64,000 nt of DNA. It comes from Nematocida homosporus. Lineage: Eukaryota > Microsporidia. The DNA is taken from contig NW_026250689.1 in assembly GCF_024244095.1 (NCBI RefSeq), positions 62,001 to 126,000 of the forward strand. The letters are read 5' to 3'. Shown here piece by piece: positions 1-9,881 of the stretch. The position numbers and the translations under genes were made by a program. Within the stretch, counting starts at the first letter, position 1, and every line of letters starts with the position of its first letter. The notes under the pieces are model-generated. The model was not told where the DNA came from, did not search any database, and worked only from the letters and a program-made list of their open reading frames with translations.

Positions 1-167
1 CGTCATTATTAAATTAGTATTAACTTAACTCACTCTAAACATAACTCAACTTAATCTAACCCACTTAACTTAACTCACTCTAAACCCAACTTAACTCAAC
101 TCAACCCAATCTAATCTAATCTAAACTAAACCAACTGCCGGCTAGACTCTTTATTTTCTTTTTGTTT
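1..167. repeat. AC-rich low-complexity intergenic DNA
   Basis: Degenerate copies of AACTTAACTCA and AACCCAATCTAA fill this stretch on the plus strand. No coding frame is visible. It ends in the pyrimidine-rich leader of the following protease gene. Confidence 0.7.
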
Positions 168-2354
168 ATGAAGGTCCTTATGGAGAGTAATAACATACTA
201 GATGGAAAAGACCGTCCAGGCTATGCCATAGCAAAGGACTGGTACATCAAGTATAAGAGTGGGGAAACAAACCTTCCTAAGTTGATCAACCGTCCAATTA
301 GATCAAAAATCACCGAACTAACCGCGCAGTCCGATTATCAAGTGATCTCCTGTAGCGAATGGGAGAAGATAAGACAAACGTATAATTTTGATATTGAAGT
401 CCCAGTAGGAGTTGTAAATATAAGCATGCGTCTGCAAAACAAAGACACTTCACCTATAGATAAGCATTTTCAAGCCGCCGCCAGTCAAGAGATCTTTGAA
501 GTTATCCAAGTAGTTCTATTTAGCCATAAAATGACCAAATCACAATTTAACCAGCAATACGACTACCAGATAACCAATGGAGTAGATCTATCTGCCCAAT
601 TGATTAAATGTAATAGTGATGAAGTTAATATTGAGATAAGTTTGCGCGATAGTTTAAGTAATGATTTAGGTTTAAACGATAGTTTATCTGGTCTTAAAAA
701 GAGAGATAAGATAGGAGAGGTAAATACTCATAATAATCTCAGTCGAAATAACAATTTATCCTATCAAGATAACAAAAATTCAAAAGATTTAAAAAAAGAT
801 AGTGGGACTAAGCCTGTTGAGTTTAGAAATGTTGGTTTAAGTTGTTATATGAATACGGCTCTTCAAGTTTTACTAGGCGTCTCTGAACTATCCCAGAAAA
901 TCCTCGGGATTAGAAGTGAAACCATTCGGGAACTGAGTCAGCGTAAGAATACTAAGAAGGGGTACAGTAAGGAGAAGAGTGCCCAATTACTGCTGGCTTA
1001 TCGTGGCTTAGCTAAAAGTGCGGCTAAAGGTGAAGATTGTAGTGGGCGCCTGCGGGAAATGAAACGCGCTTTAGGAAATATTGATCCTAGATACGGCCGG
1101 TGTACGGAAGAAGATGCCGGGGAAGTCTTTTCTTTGATTTTGACCAATTTTAGCTATCTTTTTGAAAGAACGGCTTATGAAAAGCTTGTTTCTAATCTAT
1201 TTATGTACAATGCTGATCTAGTCCGAGTATATAAGACTGAGTCTGGCCAGGAAGTACATCGGGAGAGGAAGAATCTTTATAAGTCTTTTGTGCTTAATGG
1301 CTCTTTTGGTTCGGAAAAGGGGCCACATGCTCATGTCTTAGTAGTTCATCAGTGCCAGCTACTGATTACTTCTTTATGTGTGTATCAGGAGAGTTCTGGG
1401 GAGTTATTGGTGGGGGCAGTGAAGGAGAAGATTAGTCGGGACTTTCAAGTACCGGTTGAACAGGTTTTAGTAGGGGAAATGGCTGGTGAAGGTCGGATGG
1501 TACTTAAAAGAGAAGATTCTTATCGGTTTATGCCGAAAAAAGCCTTATTTGGCCAACCTATTTTTTATATTGCCGAACAAATTATGACGTCAGAGATTGA
1601 GTTTGTTTTTTTAAAATATTTACCGCAAAAGGAAAATCAAAACTTTTTTACTTCCCTTTTTGGTAATAATGATAAAAACATTATTGAAATGCCATTTATC
1701 ATGAAAAAAGAAAGAGATATTGCTGAGTTTTTCAAAAGTAACTTGAAAATCATTAGAAAACCTGAAGAATCAGATACTTTATTGGAGATAAAAGATACAG
1801 TAGCTGAAAGTCCAATGTACTTCTCTTCCATGGTCGTGGTTATCTCGCACAAGCACTGGCAGGCAACGGAGTACATAGAAAGTCTTAAGGAACGGAAGAA
1901 CAAGGCCAAAGAGACTTTGCATGTACAATGTGTGCTAACTAATTGGGAGAACAATCATGTACGGCAAGTAGATAGGAAGAAGGATAGGAATGAGAAGAAG
2001 GAGCCAATTGCCGGGGCAGCTAGTGTACTGGAGTTTACTAGTTTCTGTTGTTTTGCTAAGTACTTCTGTGTACAGCTGCCTTTAGGTCTTGGGTCTTACT
2101 ATACGGGTGAAAGACTCTTTGAGAAGCATAAGTTGCAGGTGGAGAAAGACGGCTTGATCTTAGATGGGAAGGCTTACTCTTTAGTTGGTATTTTAGTTCA
2201 TCATAATTTTGGCATTGGTGGTCATTACGTGGCCTTTACTAAAAGAGGTGATGTATGGTACCACTGCAATGACAGTACAATTACTAAGTCGTCGGTGCAA
2301 GAGGCTGTTTCAACGGGGTATCCGTACGGTATTCTCTATCGGGTGCAAGAGTAG
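168..2354 (+). CDS. DUSP-containing ubiquitin-specific protease (USP/UBP family)
   Basis: This is a thiol protease that removes ubiquitin from proteins or trims ubiquitin chains. Residues about 10-85 resemble a DUSP domain, with the AKDWYIKY motif and a DYQVISCSEWEKI stretch. The Cys box GLSCYMNTALQVL puts the nucleophile near C226. The His box GGHYVAF puts the catalytic His near residue 686, followed by the usual CNDS. The layout resembles USP4/15 or yeast Ubp12, but the protein (728 residues) is shorter and has a poorly conserved stretch between the boxes. I start at the ATG at 168; the frame is also open at a TTG six bases upstream, and the ATG at 180 is a possible alternative. Family assignment is firm; the exact orthologue is not. 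Confidence 0.9.
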   Translation: MKVLMESNNILDGKDRPGYAIAKDWYIKYKSGETNLPKLINRPIRSKITELTAQSDYQVISCSEWEKIRQTYNFDIEVPVGVVNISMRLQNKDTSPIDKHFQAAASQEIFEVIQVVLFSHKMTKSQFNQQYDYQITNGVDLSAQLIKCNSDEVNIEISLRDSLSNDLGLNDSLSGLKKRDKIGEVNTHNNLSRNNNLSYQDNKNSKDLKKDSGTKPVEFRNVGLSCYMNTALQVLLGVSELSQKILGIRSETIRELSQRKNTKKGYSKEKSAQLLLAYRGLAKSAAKGEDCSGRLREMKRALGNIDPRYGRCTEEDAGEVFSLILTNFSYLFERTAYEKLVSNLFMYNADLVRVYKTESGQEVHRERKNLYKSFVLNGSFGSEKGPHAHVLVVHQCQLLITSLCVYQESSGELLVGAVKEKISRDFQVPVEQVLVGEMAGEGRMVLKREDSYRFMPKKALFGQPIFYIAEQIMTSEIEFVFLKYLPQKENQNFFTSLFGNNDKNIIEMPFIMKKERDIAEFFKSNLKIIRKPEESDTLLEIKDTVAESPMYFSSMVVVISHKHWQATEYIESLKERKNKAKETLHVQCVLTNWENNHVRQVDRKKDRNEKKEPIAGAASVLEFTSFCCFAKYFCVQLPLGLGSYYTGERLFEKHKLQVEKDGLILDGKAYSLVGILVHHNFGIGGHYVAFTKRGDVWYHCNDSTITKSSVQEAVSTGYPYGILYRVQE

Positions 2355-2609
2355 AAATAAACTAGAACAACCCGTTTAGTTTGGGTTAGTATAGAATTGA
2401 GTTGTGTTATGTTTAGATAAGATAAAATAGAGGTCTGTTATGTTTAGATGAGATGAGATAAGATAAAGGTGTGTTTAGATAAGATGAGATAAAATAGAGG
2501 TATGTTATGTTTAGATGAGATAGGTTGGAATAAATTTGAGTTAGATAGCGTATTTAGATAGCGTAGTTAGATAGTATTTGGATAGTATTTATATAGGATA
2601 TTAAGTTGT
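2355..2609. repeat. GT-rich degenerate repeats downstream of the protease gene
   Basis: The stretch holds imperfect copies of TGTTATGTTTAGATRAGATRAGAT and ATAAAATAGAGGT. It lies between the ends of two convergent genes. No coding frame is supported. Confidence 0.6.
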
Positions 2610-5600
2610 TTATTGGGTTGGTAGGATTGATGGGGTTGGTGGGGTATGGATAAGGATGGATTCATAGACGGAGTCTCGGAAGAAGTGCTCGGCATCGGGT
2701 GGGAATAAAGAAGATTCGGAGGTGTGAATGGGAGATGGTGTGGTGGAGGCTTGAATGGCTTTGAGGAGACAGGACTTGCATTTGGCTTGCGTGATAAGAA
2801 GATACTGGGCATACTCATGGGTATAGGGGAAATTGAGTCGGTTGAGAATGTAGGTTTTAATCCGGGGGTCTTCATGGCTTAGTAGCGAAAGAAGTGTGGC
2901 TGTTGCTTGCATGCAGATGTGAGGGCCTTGACAAGTAGTGAAAGAGTTTGGAATTGGATTGGGTGGGGTGGTGTTGGATGGAATTGGGTTGGGTGGGGTG
3001 GTGCTAGGAAGAAGATCAGTAAGAATAGTTGGTGGGAGTTTGTCTAGGGCCTCGGAAATAGTAGGGGGGATTTGGAGATGGGCATTACGGATAAGTTGGT
3101 TTGAGTCTGCTTGGGGTTGTGGTGATTGGGGCTGTGAATGGTGTGCTGTTATAATGAGTTGGAGTTTCTGAATGATGCGGGCTGGATAGGACTTAGAGGA
3201 AGTATTGGGTAGAAGAGAAGTTAAGAAAGAAGACTCGGTGGCAGTGAGATCGGGAAGACGGCAGAAGAAGACTAGAGTTGAGAAAATGCCGTTGTAATCA
3301 TTGGTATCAGTAAAAAAGGTAAGACAGCTCAGTAGGACTTGGCGGGATTCTTTGAGTACTGCAATTTTGGTATACTTGGGTGAGATAGAGGAAGATAGGA
3401 ATCCGTTGAGTGTTTCTTTGCACATCTTTTTGATAAGAGTGGTGTAGAGCATTAACGCGGCATTTCTGATCTTCCAGTTAGAGTGAGATATTAGAATAGT
3501 TGAAAGTAAGAATAATGCTGGCTCGTATTGTTTGATGCCGTAGCGGAAAATACTATCACCTGCTACTCCTTTGAGTAAGCAGAGGTAGTGAATGAGAAGA
3601 TCGGGTTGGCGGATACAGGCTTCTAAGGGAGTAGAAGGAGGGACTGACGTGATTGAAAGCTGAGTAAGAAGGAACGCATCGGGATCAGGGAGGCAGGCTG
3701 TATTGTTCTTGATGGGTGGAAGAGTAAGAGCATTAGTGATGAGCGAGAAGGCTTTTTGGATACAGGTAGTTAGAATGAGATGAGTGGCTGGTTTCTGTTT
3801 AAGATTAGTTTCGGAGGCACAGATGGCTTTGAAAAGATAGGGAATACCACCATCTCTTCGAACGGTTTTGAAAGTCTTATGCTCAATTTCGGTGAGATAA
3901 GTTTGGGCGAGGGATGTGGTCTGGGTAGGGGAGTTGAAGAATAAAAGCAAGTTCTTGATACAGAGTGAAGAGACCATAATATTGCCTAAATGGCCTCCAG
4001 CCGTTAGAAGGGCAAAGCAAAATCGATCTAAACAGGTGGTATCTTTGGTAATAATCGCGTACAGCTGAATAAATAGTAGAGTTTCACGAAGAACATACCA
4101 ATGGTGGACGTACTCACTGTTATCTGCGAAAACGGGTGGGGAGTCGGTGTTTTTGGTAGTGGTGTTTGTATTATTGGCGGTTTTAGTAGTAACTTGACTT
4201 AAAGGTTGCTCATTGAGATAAGAGGAGAGGTAGATGTCTCTGGACTGGATAATAGCTAGGGAAGATTCGAATAAAGGAGTAATGAGGTGCTGATAAAGGT
4301 GCTCAATCGTTTGGTTGGAGTTTAAGTTAACTTGTGGGTAGAGAGATAAAGGAGTGTGTTTAAGGGCTTGGCGCTTGTGTGTTTCGACCATAACCTCGGG
4401 ATTGATTCTTTCGGCCTCAATAATGATGGGCCGACCACTGGCTGAGTTGAAGATAGACCAAAGTAAATGAACCATCTTGTGGGTTTGCAGGATAGAAATA
4501 GAAGGACTGGCTAGTTGGTCAGTGGCAAAAGTAATGGCCTGCTGGGTTTGGGCGTCAGAAAGTGATTGGGTAGTGAAAAGTAGAGTGGCTCCATAGAAAA
4601 GAGCTGTGTCCGCGGCAGTGTAGGCCGACTGTACGGTGGTGAAAGGAAGAGCTAAAGGCAGTTGGGCCGCTGCTTGGCGAATAATCTTATAGGGCGAGCC
4701 TATGGTGCTAAGCGCAATCCTTTCTTTATCAGCTGTCGGGACAAAAGAAGCCGACTCGGGATTGGAACAGAGTGCTTGCAAGTAATGCAGGCCCTGGAGT
4801 TGGCGAATGATGTTTTGACTTTCACACATTCCCAATACAATCTTCACTATCATTGTGAAATAAGCAATGGGGGCGGTTAGAGTAGGCTCAGACCAGCCTT
4901 TGGCTTGTATGTACTTATAGCGTTTTAAGAACTTGTTCCGGAGCTTAGTTATGAAGAAGGCAAAGGCTGATGCTGCTCTAGTCTGATTCTCTTTGGCCTG
5001 AAGAACTTGATTAAGCTGAAGCCATCCACTTACTAGCCGAACTGTATCCTCAGAACATTCTAGTCGCCTAGTTAGAAGGTCAAAATACTCCGTTCGAATC
5101 TCTTCATTCCGATGAATAACTGCCCCGGATAATAAGTAGCTGGGCAGGTCCGTCTGGTTGCTTATGAAGTAGAGGACAATGAATGACTTTAAACCAAACA
5201 GCACGTGCATGATCGCTTGCTGGTGAGTGGGTGGCAGTCTAGCAGCTAATACTCGTAGATTGCGACTGCCAACACAGTTAGGTACTATGTTAGCTAATAG
5301 ATCGGCATAGTCTCTGGGGTCTAAACGCCGAAGTATTTTCAGCACAACGTCGCCCTTTCCTTTGCTATTGATTAAGTCTATATCTTCTTGCTTGACCACT
5401 GCGAAACTGCCTTCAAAGAATAAAGCCATCTCTAGCTTAGCTTGATCAGACCAATGAACACTCGCTAAAAAGGATGGACCAAAATGAGTAGCTAACTCTT
5501 TGGTCACACTTTTGATTAGTGTTCTAATAACATAATGTGTACCGGCTATTTTCTTATCTAGTAGAATGATAAGTTGGTCCTTAATATTTTCTAAATATGG

Positions 5601-5999
5601 TAATAAAACGTCATTATAATGTGCTGGGTTGGTGGTTTGGCTAGTGCTGATTTGTTGAATAGCCATCAGAAGAGTCTCAAACCCAACTCGCAAATCGCCC
5701 AATCTCTCCATACTCAAGATGCTTTGAGTAAGACTGGCAAGGGTTGTATGGGCATCTAGCCCACTAGTAAGTTGACCTTTAACCAGTACTGCTAAGTCTA
5801 GTGCATTAGTAGGTAGTGTTTCAATCTGATCATTACACTTATTTGTCTCTTTAAGTGGACATTTGATCTCTTGATTAGATCTAGAATAGTATAAATGTCC
5901 GGCCCAGAGTTTATCTTCAATTAACTGGGTATTTTCAATCCAATGACGCAAATGCTTACGGCAAAAACAGCCAACATAGTCTCGACTTCTGTTAGTCAT
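2610..5999 (-). CDS. TRM732: THADA/Trm732-like tRNA 2'-O-methylation partner (DUF2428)
   Basis: The protein is a long HEAT-like helical repeat of 1129 residues. In yeast, Trm732 binds the methyltransferase Trm7 and directs 2'-O-methylation of nucleotide 32 in tRNAs. Two family hallmarks are visible. The DUF2428 core reads VRRDGGIPYLFKAI near residue 740, preceded by HHWYVLRETLLFIQ. The motif NWKIRNAALMLYTTLI further on matches the family's NWxVRNxxLMLFxxLI. A Cys-rich N-terminus (CFCRKHLRHW) and Pro/Thr repeats near the C-terminus (TTPPNPIP) are extra. An Asn/Thr-rich insert ending KNTDSPP sits just before the DUF2428 core. The ATG at 5999 is preceded by AAATTTTC. Trm7 is not in this window. 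Confidence 0.85.
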   Translation of the reverse strand: MTNRSRDYVGCFCRKHLRHWIENTQLIEDKLWAGHLYYSRSNQEIKCPLKETNKCNDQIETLPTNALDLAVLVKGQLTSGLDAHTTLASLTQSILSMERLGDLRVGFETLLMAIQQISTSQTTNPAHYNDVLLPYLENIKDQLIILLDKKIAGTHYVIRTLIKSVTKELATHFGPSFLASVHWSDQAKLEMALFFEGSFAVVKQEDIDLINSKGKGDVVLKILRRLDPRDYADLLANIVPNCVGSRNLRVLAARLPPTHQQAIMHVLFGLKSFIVLYFISNQTDLPSYLLSGAVIHRNEEIRTEYFDLLTRRLECSEDTVRLVSGWLQLNQVLQAKENQTRAASAFAFFITKLRNKFLKRYKYIQAKGWSEPTLTAPIAYFTMIVKIVLGMCESQNIIRQLQGLHYLQALCSNPESASFVPTADKERIALSTIGSPYKIIRQAAAQLPLALPFTTVQSAYTAADTALFYGATLLFTTQSLSDAQTQQAITFATDQLASPSISILQTHKMVHLLWSIFNSASGRPIIIEAERINPEVMVETHKRQALKHTPLSLYPQVNLNSNQTIEHLYQHLITPLFESSLAIIQSRDIYLSSYLNEQPLSQVTTKTANNTNTTTKNTDSPPVFADNSEYVHHWYVLRETLLFIQLYAIITKDTTCLDRFCFALLTAGGHLGNIMVSSLCIKNLLLFFNSPTQTTSLAQTYLTEIEHKTFKTVRRDGGIPYLFKAICASETNLKQKPATHLILTTCIQKAFSLITNALTLPPIKNNTACLPDPDAFLLTQLSITSVPPSTPLEACIRQPDLLIHYLCLLKGVAGDSIFRYGIKQYEPALFLLSTILISHSNWKIRNAALMLYTTLIKKMCKETLNGFLSSSISPKYTKIAVLKESRQVLLSCLTFFTDTNDYNGIFSTLVFFCRLPDLTATESSFLTSLLPNTSSKSYPARIIQKLQLIITAHHSQPQSPQPQADSNQLIRNAHLQIPPTISEALDKLPPTILTDLLPSTTPPNPIPSNTTPPNPIPNSFTTCQGPHICMQATATLLSLLSHEDPRIKTYILNRLNFPYTHEYAQYLLITQAKCKSCLLKAIQASTTPSPIHTSESSLFPPDAEHFFRDSVYESILIHTPPTPSILPTQ

Positions 6000-6248
6000 G
6001 AAAATTTTAGAACGGCTGGCTATCTCTAGCTCTCATATCAAAATCAATTCTAGTCTGATTGTTGGTTAACTTGTCTGATTTGGTAGTACAGCATAGTATA
6101 TTCAGCTGTGGGTTTACTAGTTGGTCGAAAGAAGTGATCTTCTGTTTTTGTCTCGGCGATGAGCTTTCAATAATTGGACTAGTTGTAGTTTGATGGATAA
6201 TGGAAACATTGGCTTTATTTGCAATGGAGCTGGTTACTCTGTACTGTT

Positions 6249-6512
6249 CTAACCAAAAGTATCATCTGATTTCGAGTTATTTTTAGCTCTAATAATGGTC
6301 ATCACAATGAATACCAGATAGAGAATAGCTAGTATAACTATTGTGGCTGCGCCTAGAACCATTGAGGCTTTAAATAGCTTGTCTAGCCAGGTGTTTTCTT
6401 CGTTAATTTCCTCTAAGTCGAGTTCTGTATCTTCGGTGTCTATATCAACTAGGGTCTCGTTCTGCTTGATGTTCTCGTGGGAATCGGTCTGGTTCGTTTC
6501 TTTGGGGTCCAT
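6249..6512 (-). CDS. Small acidic single-span membrane protein
   Basis: The 87-residue product has a strongly acidic N-terminal half (DIDTEDTELDLEEINEEN). One long hydrophobic segment follows at about residues 48-70 (VLGAATIVILAILYLVFIVMTII), and a short basic/polar tail ends it. I recognise no family. The frame stays open to a GTG upstream, but the first ATG is at 6512. It follows another small membrane protein on the same strand. A tail-anchored or type II membrane protein is the simplest reading; the gene could be lineage-specific. Confidence 0.55.
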   Translation of the reverse strand: MDPKETNQTDSHENIKQNETLVDIDTEDTELDLEEINEENTWLDKLFKASMVLGAATIVILAILYLVFIVMTIIRAKNNSKSDDTFG

Positions 6513-6675
6513 GGCTTGTTCTCCTAATTCAACCGGGCCGATTAATTGAGCAGTTAGGCCGGACCAATTGTGATGCACCGATTTCCCCGCATTGGCACAT
6601 CGCCAGCAGCCACCCCACTAATCATATCACTAGCACAATACTAACCCAATACTAACCCGAACTCAACTTGATATA

Positions 6676-6945
6676 CTACTTCATGTACTGGGCTACCAAA
6701 TAGGCTAATCCTACCCCGATAGCAAAACAGGCCAGAGCACCAAAGGCCATTATTATGATACGCTCACCATCAATGGTCTTCCTTAATACGCGACGGGGCG
6801 AGTAGGGCAAATGCGGCTGCACCGGCTCATTCAGGTCTACCTCGAACAAATCGATTGATCGGACCTCATCATTAATCTGATGGATGGCCATACCCCCACC
6901 AATACCTAAACCAACAAGTACTAATACTACTAAACGCTTATGCAT
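6676..6945 (-). CDS. Small membrane protein with two hydrophobic segments
   Basis: The 89-residue product starts with a hydrophobic segment (residues 5-21, VVLVLVGLGIGGGMAIH) that could be a signal anchor. A polar middle with a basic PRRVLRK patch follows, and a second hydrophobic span is near residues 65-86. No family is recognised. It lies 68 bp downstream of the cullin gene and upstream of the acidic membrane protein, all on the minus strand. Start ATG at 6945. Confidence 0.55.
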   Translation of the reverse strand: MHKRLVVLVLVGLGIGGGMAIHQINDEVRSIDLFEVDLNEPVQPHLPYSPRRVLRKTIDGERIIIMAFGALACFAIGVGLAYLVAQYMK

Positions 6946-7013
6946 GCGGATGCTTTATTATTCCAGATAAATACAGCCTAGTTGTTTCCTAATTGGGTTA
7001 ATGAAAAGACGTA

Positions 7014-9146
7014 TTAAGGCACAAAGTATAGAAGAGATCCCGAGCGAGAAATAAGGCCTTTCTCCTGCAGGGATTCAATATAGAGGGCAAACTCTTGGTC
7101 GGAAATAGAAAAGACGCCTTTGGCCTTCTCTTCAACAACTGCCATCTCAATTCCTGTATTGCGCTTGGCAATTCGAACTATAAAGGCCTCAATTGCGCCC
7201 TTGGAGTGCGAATGAGCGCGACTGCACTGGGTTAGTTTGGTTGTCTGTCCGGTGTAATGGAAGAGATCAATTTGTGCGGGTAGATTTACGGCAGTTAGAG
7301 AAAGAACTGAGTCCTTGTCCTCCAGTAAATGGGCCTTTTTCAGAACGTCAATGCGATCGAGCACAACGGCGTTGTTTTCCTCTTTGGGCTCGACTAAAAT
7401 GGCTTTACAAATCGCTTCGCTAGTTAGATCTCCTGTTTTACCAAGTAGAATAAGCACAGCTGCCTGCACCAGATCACAAACCACTTCAGTATTGCCTATC
7501 TCCACTACGGCACAGGAAACCGTTGGACAGAGTCCTAAAAGGAACTTCCGACCCTTTTCACGACAGTACTGAATGATCTCTTCCCAGGCCTTCTCTATCT
7601 CACACGGAATATTGATCTCAAGCTTAGGACAGGACCATCTTGTATAGGCCAATAAACGACAGTCAGTTGTAAGTCCCGGTCCTTCGCGTCGAAAGTACAT
7701 TTCACTAATAGTTATGTCCCGCAAGCAGAGCTGAATCTCTTCAAAGTTAGATAATTCAAAGAACTGAAAGTTGTGGCAAAGAGTCGGCATATCAATGTAG
7801 TCCGCATTTTCTTTGCTTATCGGTAAGCTGTGGTGGAGCTTGATCTCTTTAAACTTCTCAATACGCCGCATAGTCATCTGGACTAAACTCTTCTCAACGG
7901 AAGAGGTATTAAGCAGAATCAAGCGGCTCTTAATTCCGGCCAGGAACTGACTCCAAAACGATTTGCGATCGGCCGGTACATTAGCAATAAACAGTGATAA
8001 TTCTTGGATTGGTTGTTTGGTCTTTTTCGCATAAGTTTCAATGAGTTCTAATAGGTTGTTTTCAAACTCATCTGTCGATTCTCTGGCAAAGACTTCGCGT
8101 AACTTGCGACTGAACACTAACTCCATTGGTTTCCTTACTAGCTTCAAAGTTCGTGGCATTTGCCGTAAGTGCTTGTTTACAAAGACAAGCATGCGAACTA
8201 GTGATAAACAGTCCTGGTGCTTGGGCAAGAGTTCTAATAAGGCTGCTAGCAAGACATTCATGAAGATTTCACGGCTCTTCTCGGAGTAGTCCACAAATGA
8301 GTAGAAGGAAGAGAGCCAAGTATAAGTTTGTTTGTTAATACTCTTGCTAAGCATTCCTGCTACAAACGTACTAATAAACCCTCTTAGTCTGGGCTCTTCT
8401 ATCTTCTCTTCCAGCATTGAATAGAAGATCTTCTTCGTGCGCTCCTTCTGGGCAAAGAGAGCATTGATGGCCGAGATGTTGGCATAGATGGCTAGATGAC
8501 TCTCGTCCTTAGCACTAGTTACTATTTTGGCCATCTTGGTGCACAGCTTCTTCAATGATTTCTTTTGGCTGCTCGACTCGGCTATCTTGATGTACTCTCT
8601 AAGGAATATTCTTAGGGTTTTGAGCAACTTATTACGATGCGTTCTCTCCTCTTCGGTTGGCTGCTTGACTTCGCGCAATCTAATGTACTGCTGTATCTTA
8701 TCTAAGAACAGGTTGTGCAACTTTGTTTCCTGTGGTTGAATGATAACGGCAAAGACTTGACTAAAATAGACCTTCTTCAAGTCCTGTACGTTGTTGTTGG
8801 ACACTTCTAGATTTACTCGAATGAAGTATCTAGATAAGAAAGCCAGCATTTTACCGATTCGCTCATTGGCCCGTCGGTAACCTGCTAAGAAACTCACGAG
8901 TTTCTCTAATGTATAGTCACAGGGAAAGCCTTCTAAGTACTTCAGCAGCACTCGGTTGTAAAGATGGTAGATTTCGCCCCCTTCAATTGAATACTTATCT
9001 TCAACATCTTCAGTACAATAGCTGTATATTGCGTTGTAACCGGCCATAAAGGTGCTGGTGCAATCTCTATCGGCCGGAGAAGACATTAACTGCATAATAG
9101 AAGTCTTGATCGTATCTAGATAAGTTTCTTTGGTTTCTTTCTCCAT
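7014..9146 (-). CDS. CUL1: Cullin, scaffold of an SCF-type ubiquitin ligase
   Basis: Cullins hold the RING protein at the C-terminus and substrate adaptors at the N-terminus. The N-terminus (TFMAGYNAIYSYC) matches the cullin repeat start, and the length (710 residues) is close to the usual 750. The C-terminal winged-helix end contains AFIVRIAKRN, the counterpart of the neddylation motif IVRIMK, which puts the acceptor lysine near K661. It ends with IESLQEKGLISRSGSLLYFVP, parallel to the family's final Tyr-rich segment. A Cul1/Cdc53 identity is likely because microsporidia keep few cullins, but this was not tested. Start ATG at 9146; the gene is divergent from the Fap7 gene with 41 bp between starts. 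Confidence 0.85.
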   Translation of the reverse strand: MEKETKETYLDTIKTSIMQLMSSPADRDCTSTFMAGYNAIYSYCTEDVEDKYSIEGGEIYHLYNRVLLKYLEGFPCDYTLEKLVSFLAGYRRANERIGKMLAFLSRYFIRVNLEVSNNNVQDLKKVYFSQVFAVIIQPQETKLHNLFLDKIQQYIRLREVKQPTEEERTHRNKLLKTLRIFLREYIKIAESSSQKKSLKKLCTKMAKIVTSAKDESHLAIYANISAINALFAQKERTKKIFYSMLEEKIEEPRLRGFISTFVAGMLSKSINKQTYTWLSSFYSFVDYSEKSREIFMNVLLAALLELLPKHQDCLSLVRMLVFVNKHLRQMPRTLKLVRKPMELVFSRKLREVFARESTDEFENNLLELIETYAKKTKQPIQELSLFIANVPADRKSFWSQFLAGIKSRLILLNTSSVEKSLVQMTMRRIEKFKEIKLHHSLPISKENADYIDMPTLCHNFQFFELSNFEEIQLCLRDITISEMYFRREGPGLTTDCRLLAYTRWSCPKLEINIPCEIEKAWEEIIQYCREKGRKFLLGLCPTVSCAVVEIGNTEVVCDLVQAAVLILLGKTGDLTSEAICKAILVEPKEENNAVVLDRIDVLKKAHLLEDKDSVLSLTAVNLPAQIDLFHYTGQTTKLTQCSRAHSHSKGAIEAFIVRIAKRNTGIEMAVVEEKAKGVFSISDQEFALYIESLQEKGLISRSGSLLYFVP

Positions 9147-9187
9147 ATCCAGCTAAAATTCCAATTCTTTTCTATTTTTAGTTTCAG

Positions 9188-9739
9188 ATGGGACCAATGA
9201 CTGTTCGTATTCTAGTTACTGGCACACCAGCCGTTGGTAAAACAACCTTATCTGGGTATTTGGCTCAAAAGTTAGATTTCAAAATAATTAATCTTAGCGA
9301 TCTTATCGAAAAGAAGCATCTCTATAAAAAAAGATGTTCAACTTATGATACGTTAGAGTATTCGCCACAAAAAGTCAAAAATTACCTAAAAAGGAAAATC
9401 AAAGACAAAAATAATTATATCATCGATACACATGATCCGGAAACAGTAAGTTTTGTTGATTTTAATCTTATAATAGTGCTGAGTGCTGATTTAAGTGTCT
9501 TAGGGAATCGGTACGAGGCAAGGGGGTACAACGCGTTAAAGACCGAGGAAAACTTGGAAGTGGAGATAATGGAGGTTGTATACAATGAGGTTCTGGACCA
9601 TATTTGCTCCTCGCCGGAAGAAGAGAAGAAGATAGTTCGAGTTTGTACCACTGATGGGAAGGAGCCCCGAAGTATTCAGGATATCTGTGACGAGATCTTT
9701 CAGACTCCCCAATGGAAAGCAACCATAAGCGAAGATTGA
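9188..9739 (+). CDS. FAP7: Fap7/AK6 atypical adenylate kinase, 40S ribosome assembly factor
   Basis: Fap7 (human AK6/hCINAP) is a P-loop NTPase that acts with uS11 in late 40S subunit maturation. The Walker A loop GTPAVGKTT lies near residues 12-20. The NMP-binding region reads IIDTHDPETV, and the family signature RGYNALKTEENLEVEIMEVV is complete. The length of 183 residues is typical. A second in-frame Met at 9197 fits the family's short N-terminus equally well. The leader TTTTAGTTTCAG directly before the ATG resembles a 3' splice end, but no donor is visible. Confidence 0.9.
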   Translation: MGPMTVRILVTGTPAVGKTTLSGYLAQKLDFKIINLSDLIEKKHLYKKRCSTYDTLEYSPQKVKNYLKRKIKDKNNYIIDTHDPETVSFVDFNLIIVLSADLSVLGNRYEARGYNALKTEENLEVEIMEVVYNEVLDHICSSPEEEKKIVRVCTTDGKEPRSIQDICDEIFQTPQWKATISED

Positions 9740-9881
9740 GTTGAGTTGGTATGGGTTAGTAGTGTGTTGGTGTGGTATTGGGTTGGTAGTGTGTTGGTGT
9801 GGTATAGTGTGTTGAGTTGGTAGTGTGTTAGTATGGTATAGTATTGTATTGTGATGACGTAATTGGATGTAGTGGTGCTAT
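9740..9881. repeat. GT-rich tandem intergenic repeat
   Basis: Between two convergent genes the plus strand repeats GTGTTGGTATGGTATAGTGTGTTGAGTTGGTA with variation. No gene is supported here. Confidence 0.6.

Noticed and set aside
9468..9722. Antisense frames inside the Fap7 gene
   Set aside because: They overlap a well-supported P-loop gene and show no independent features.
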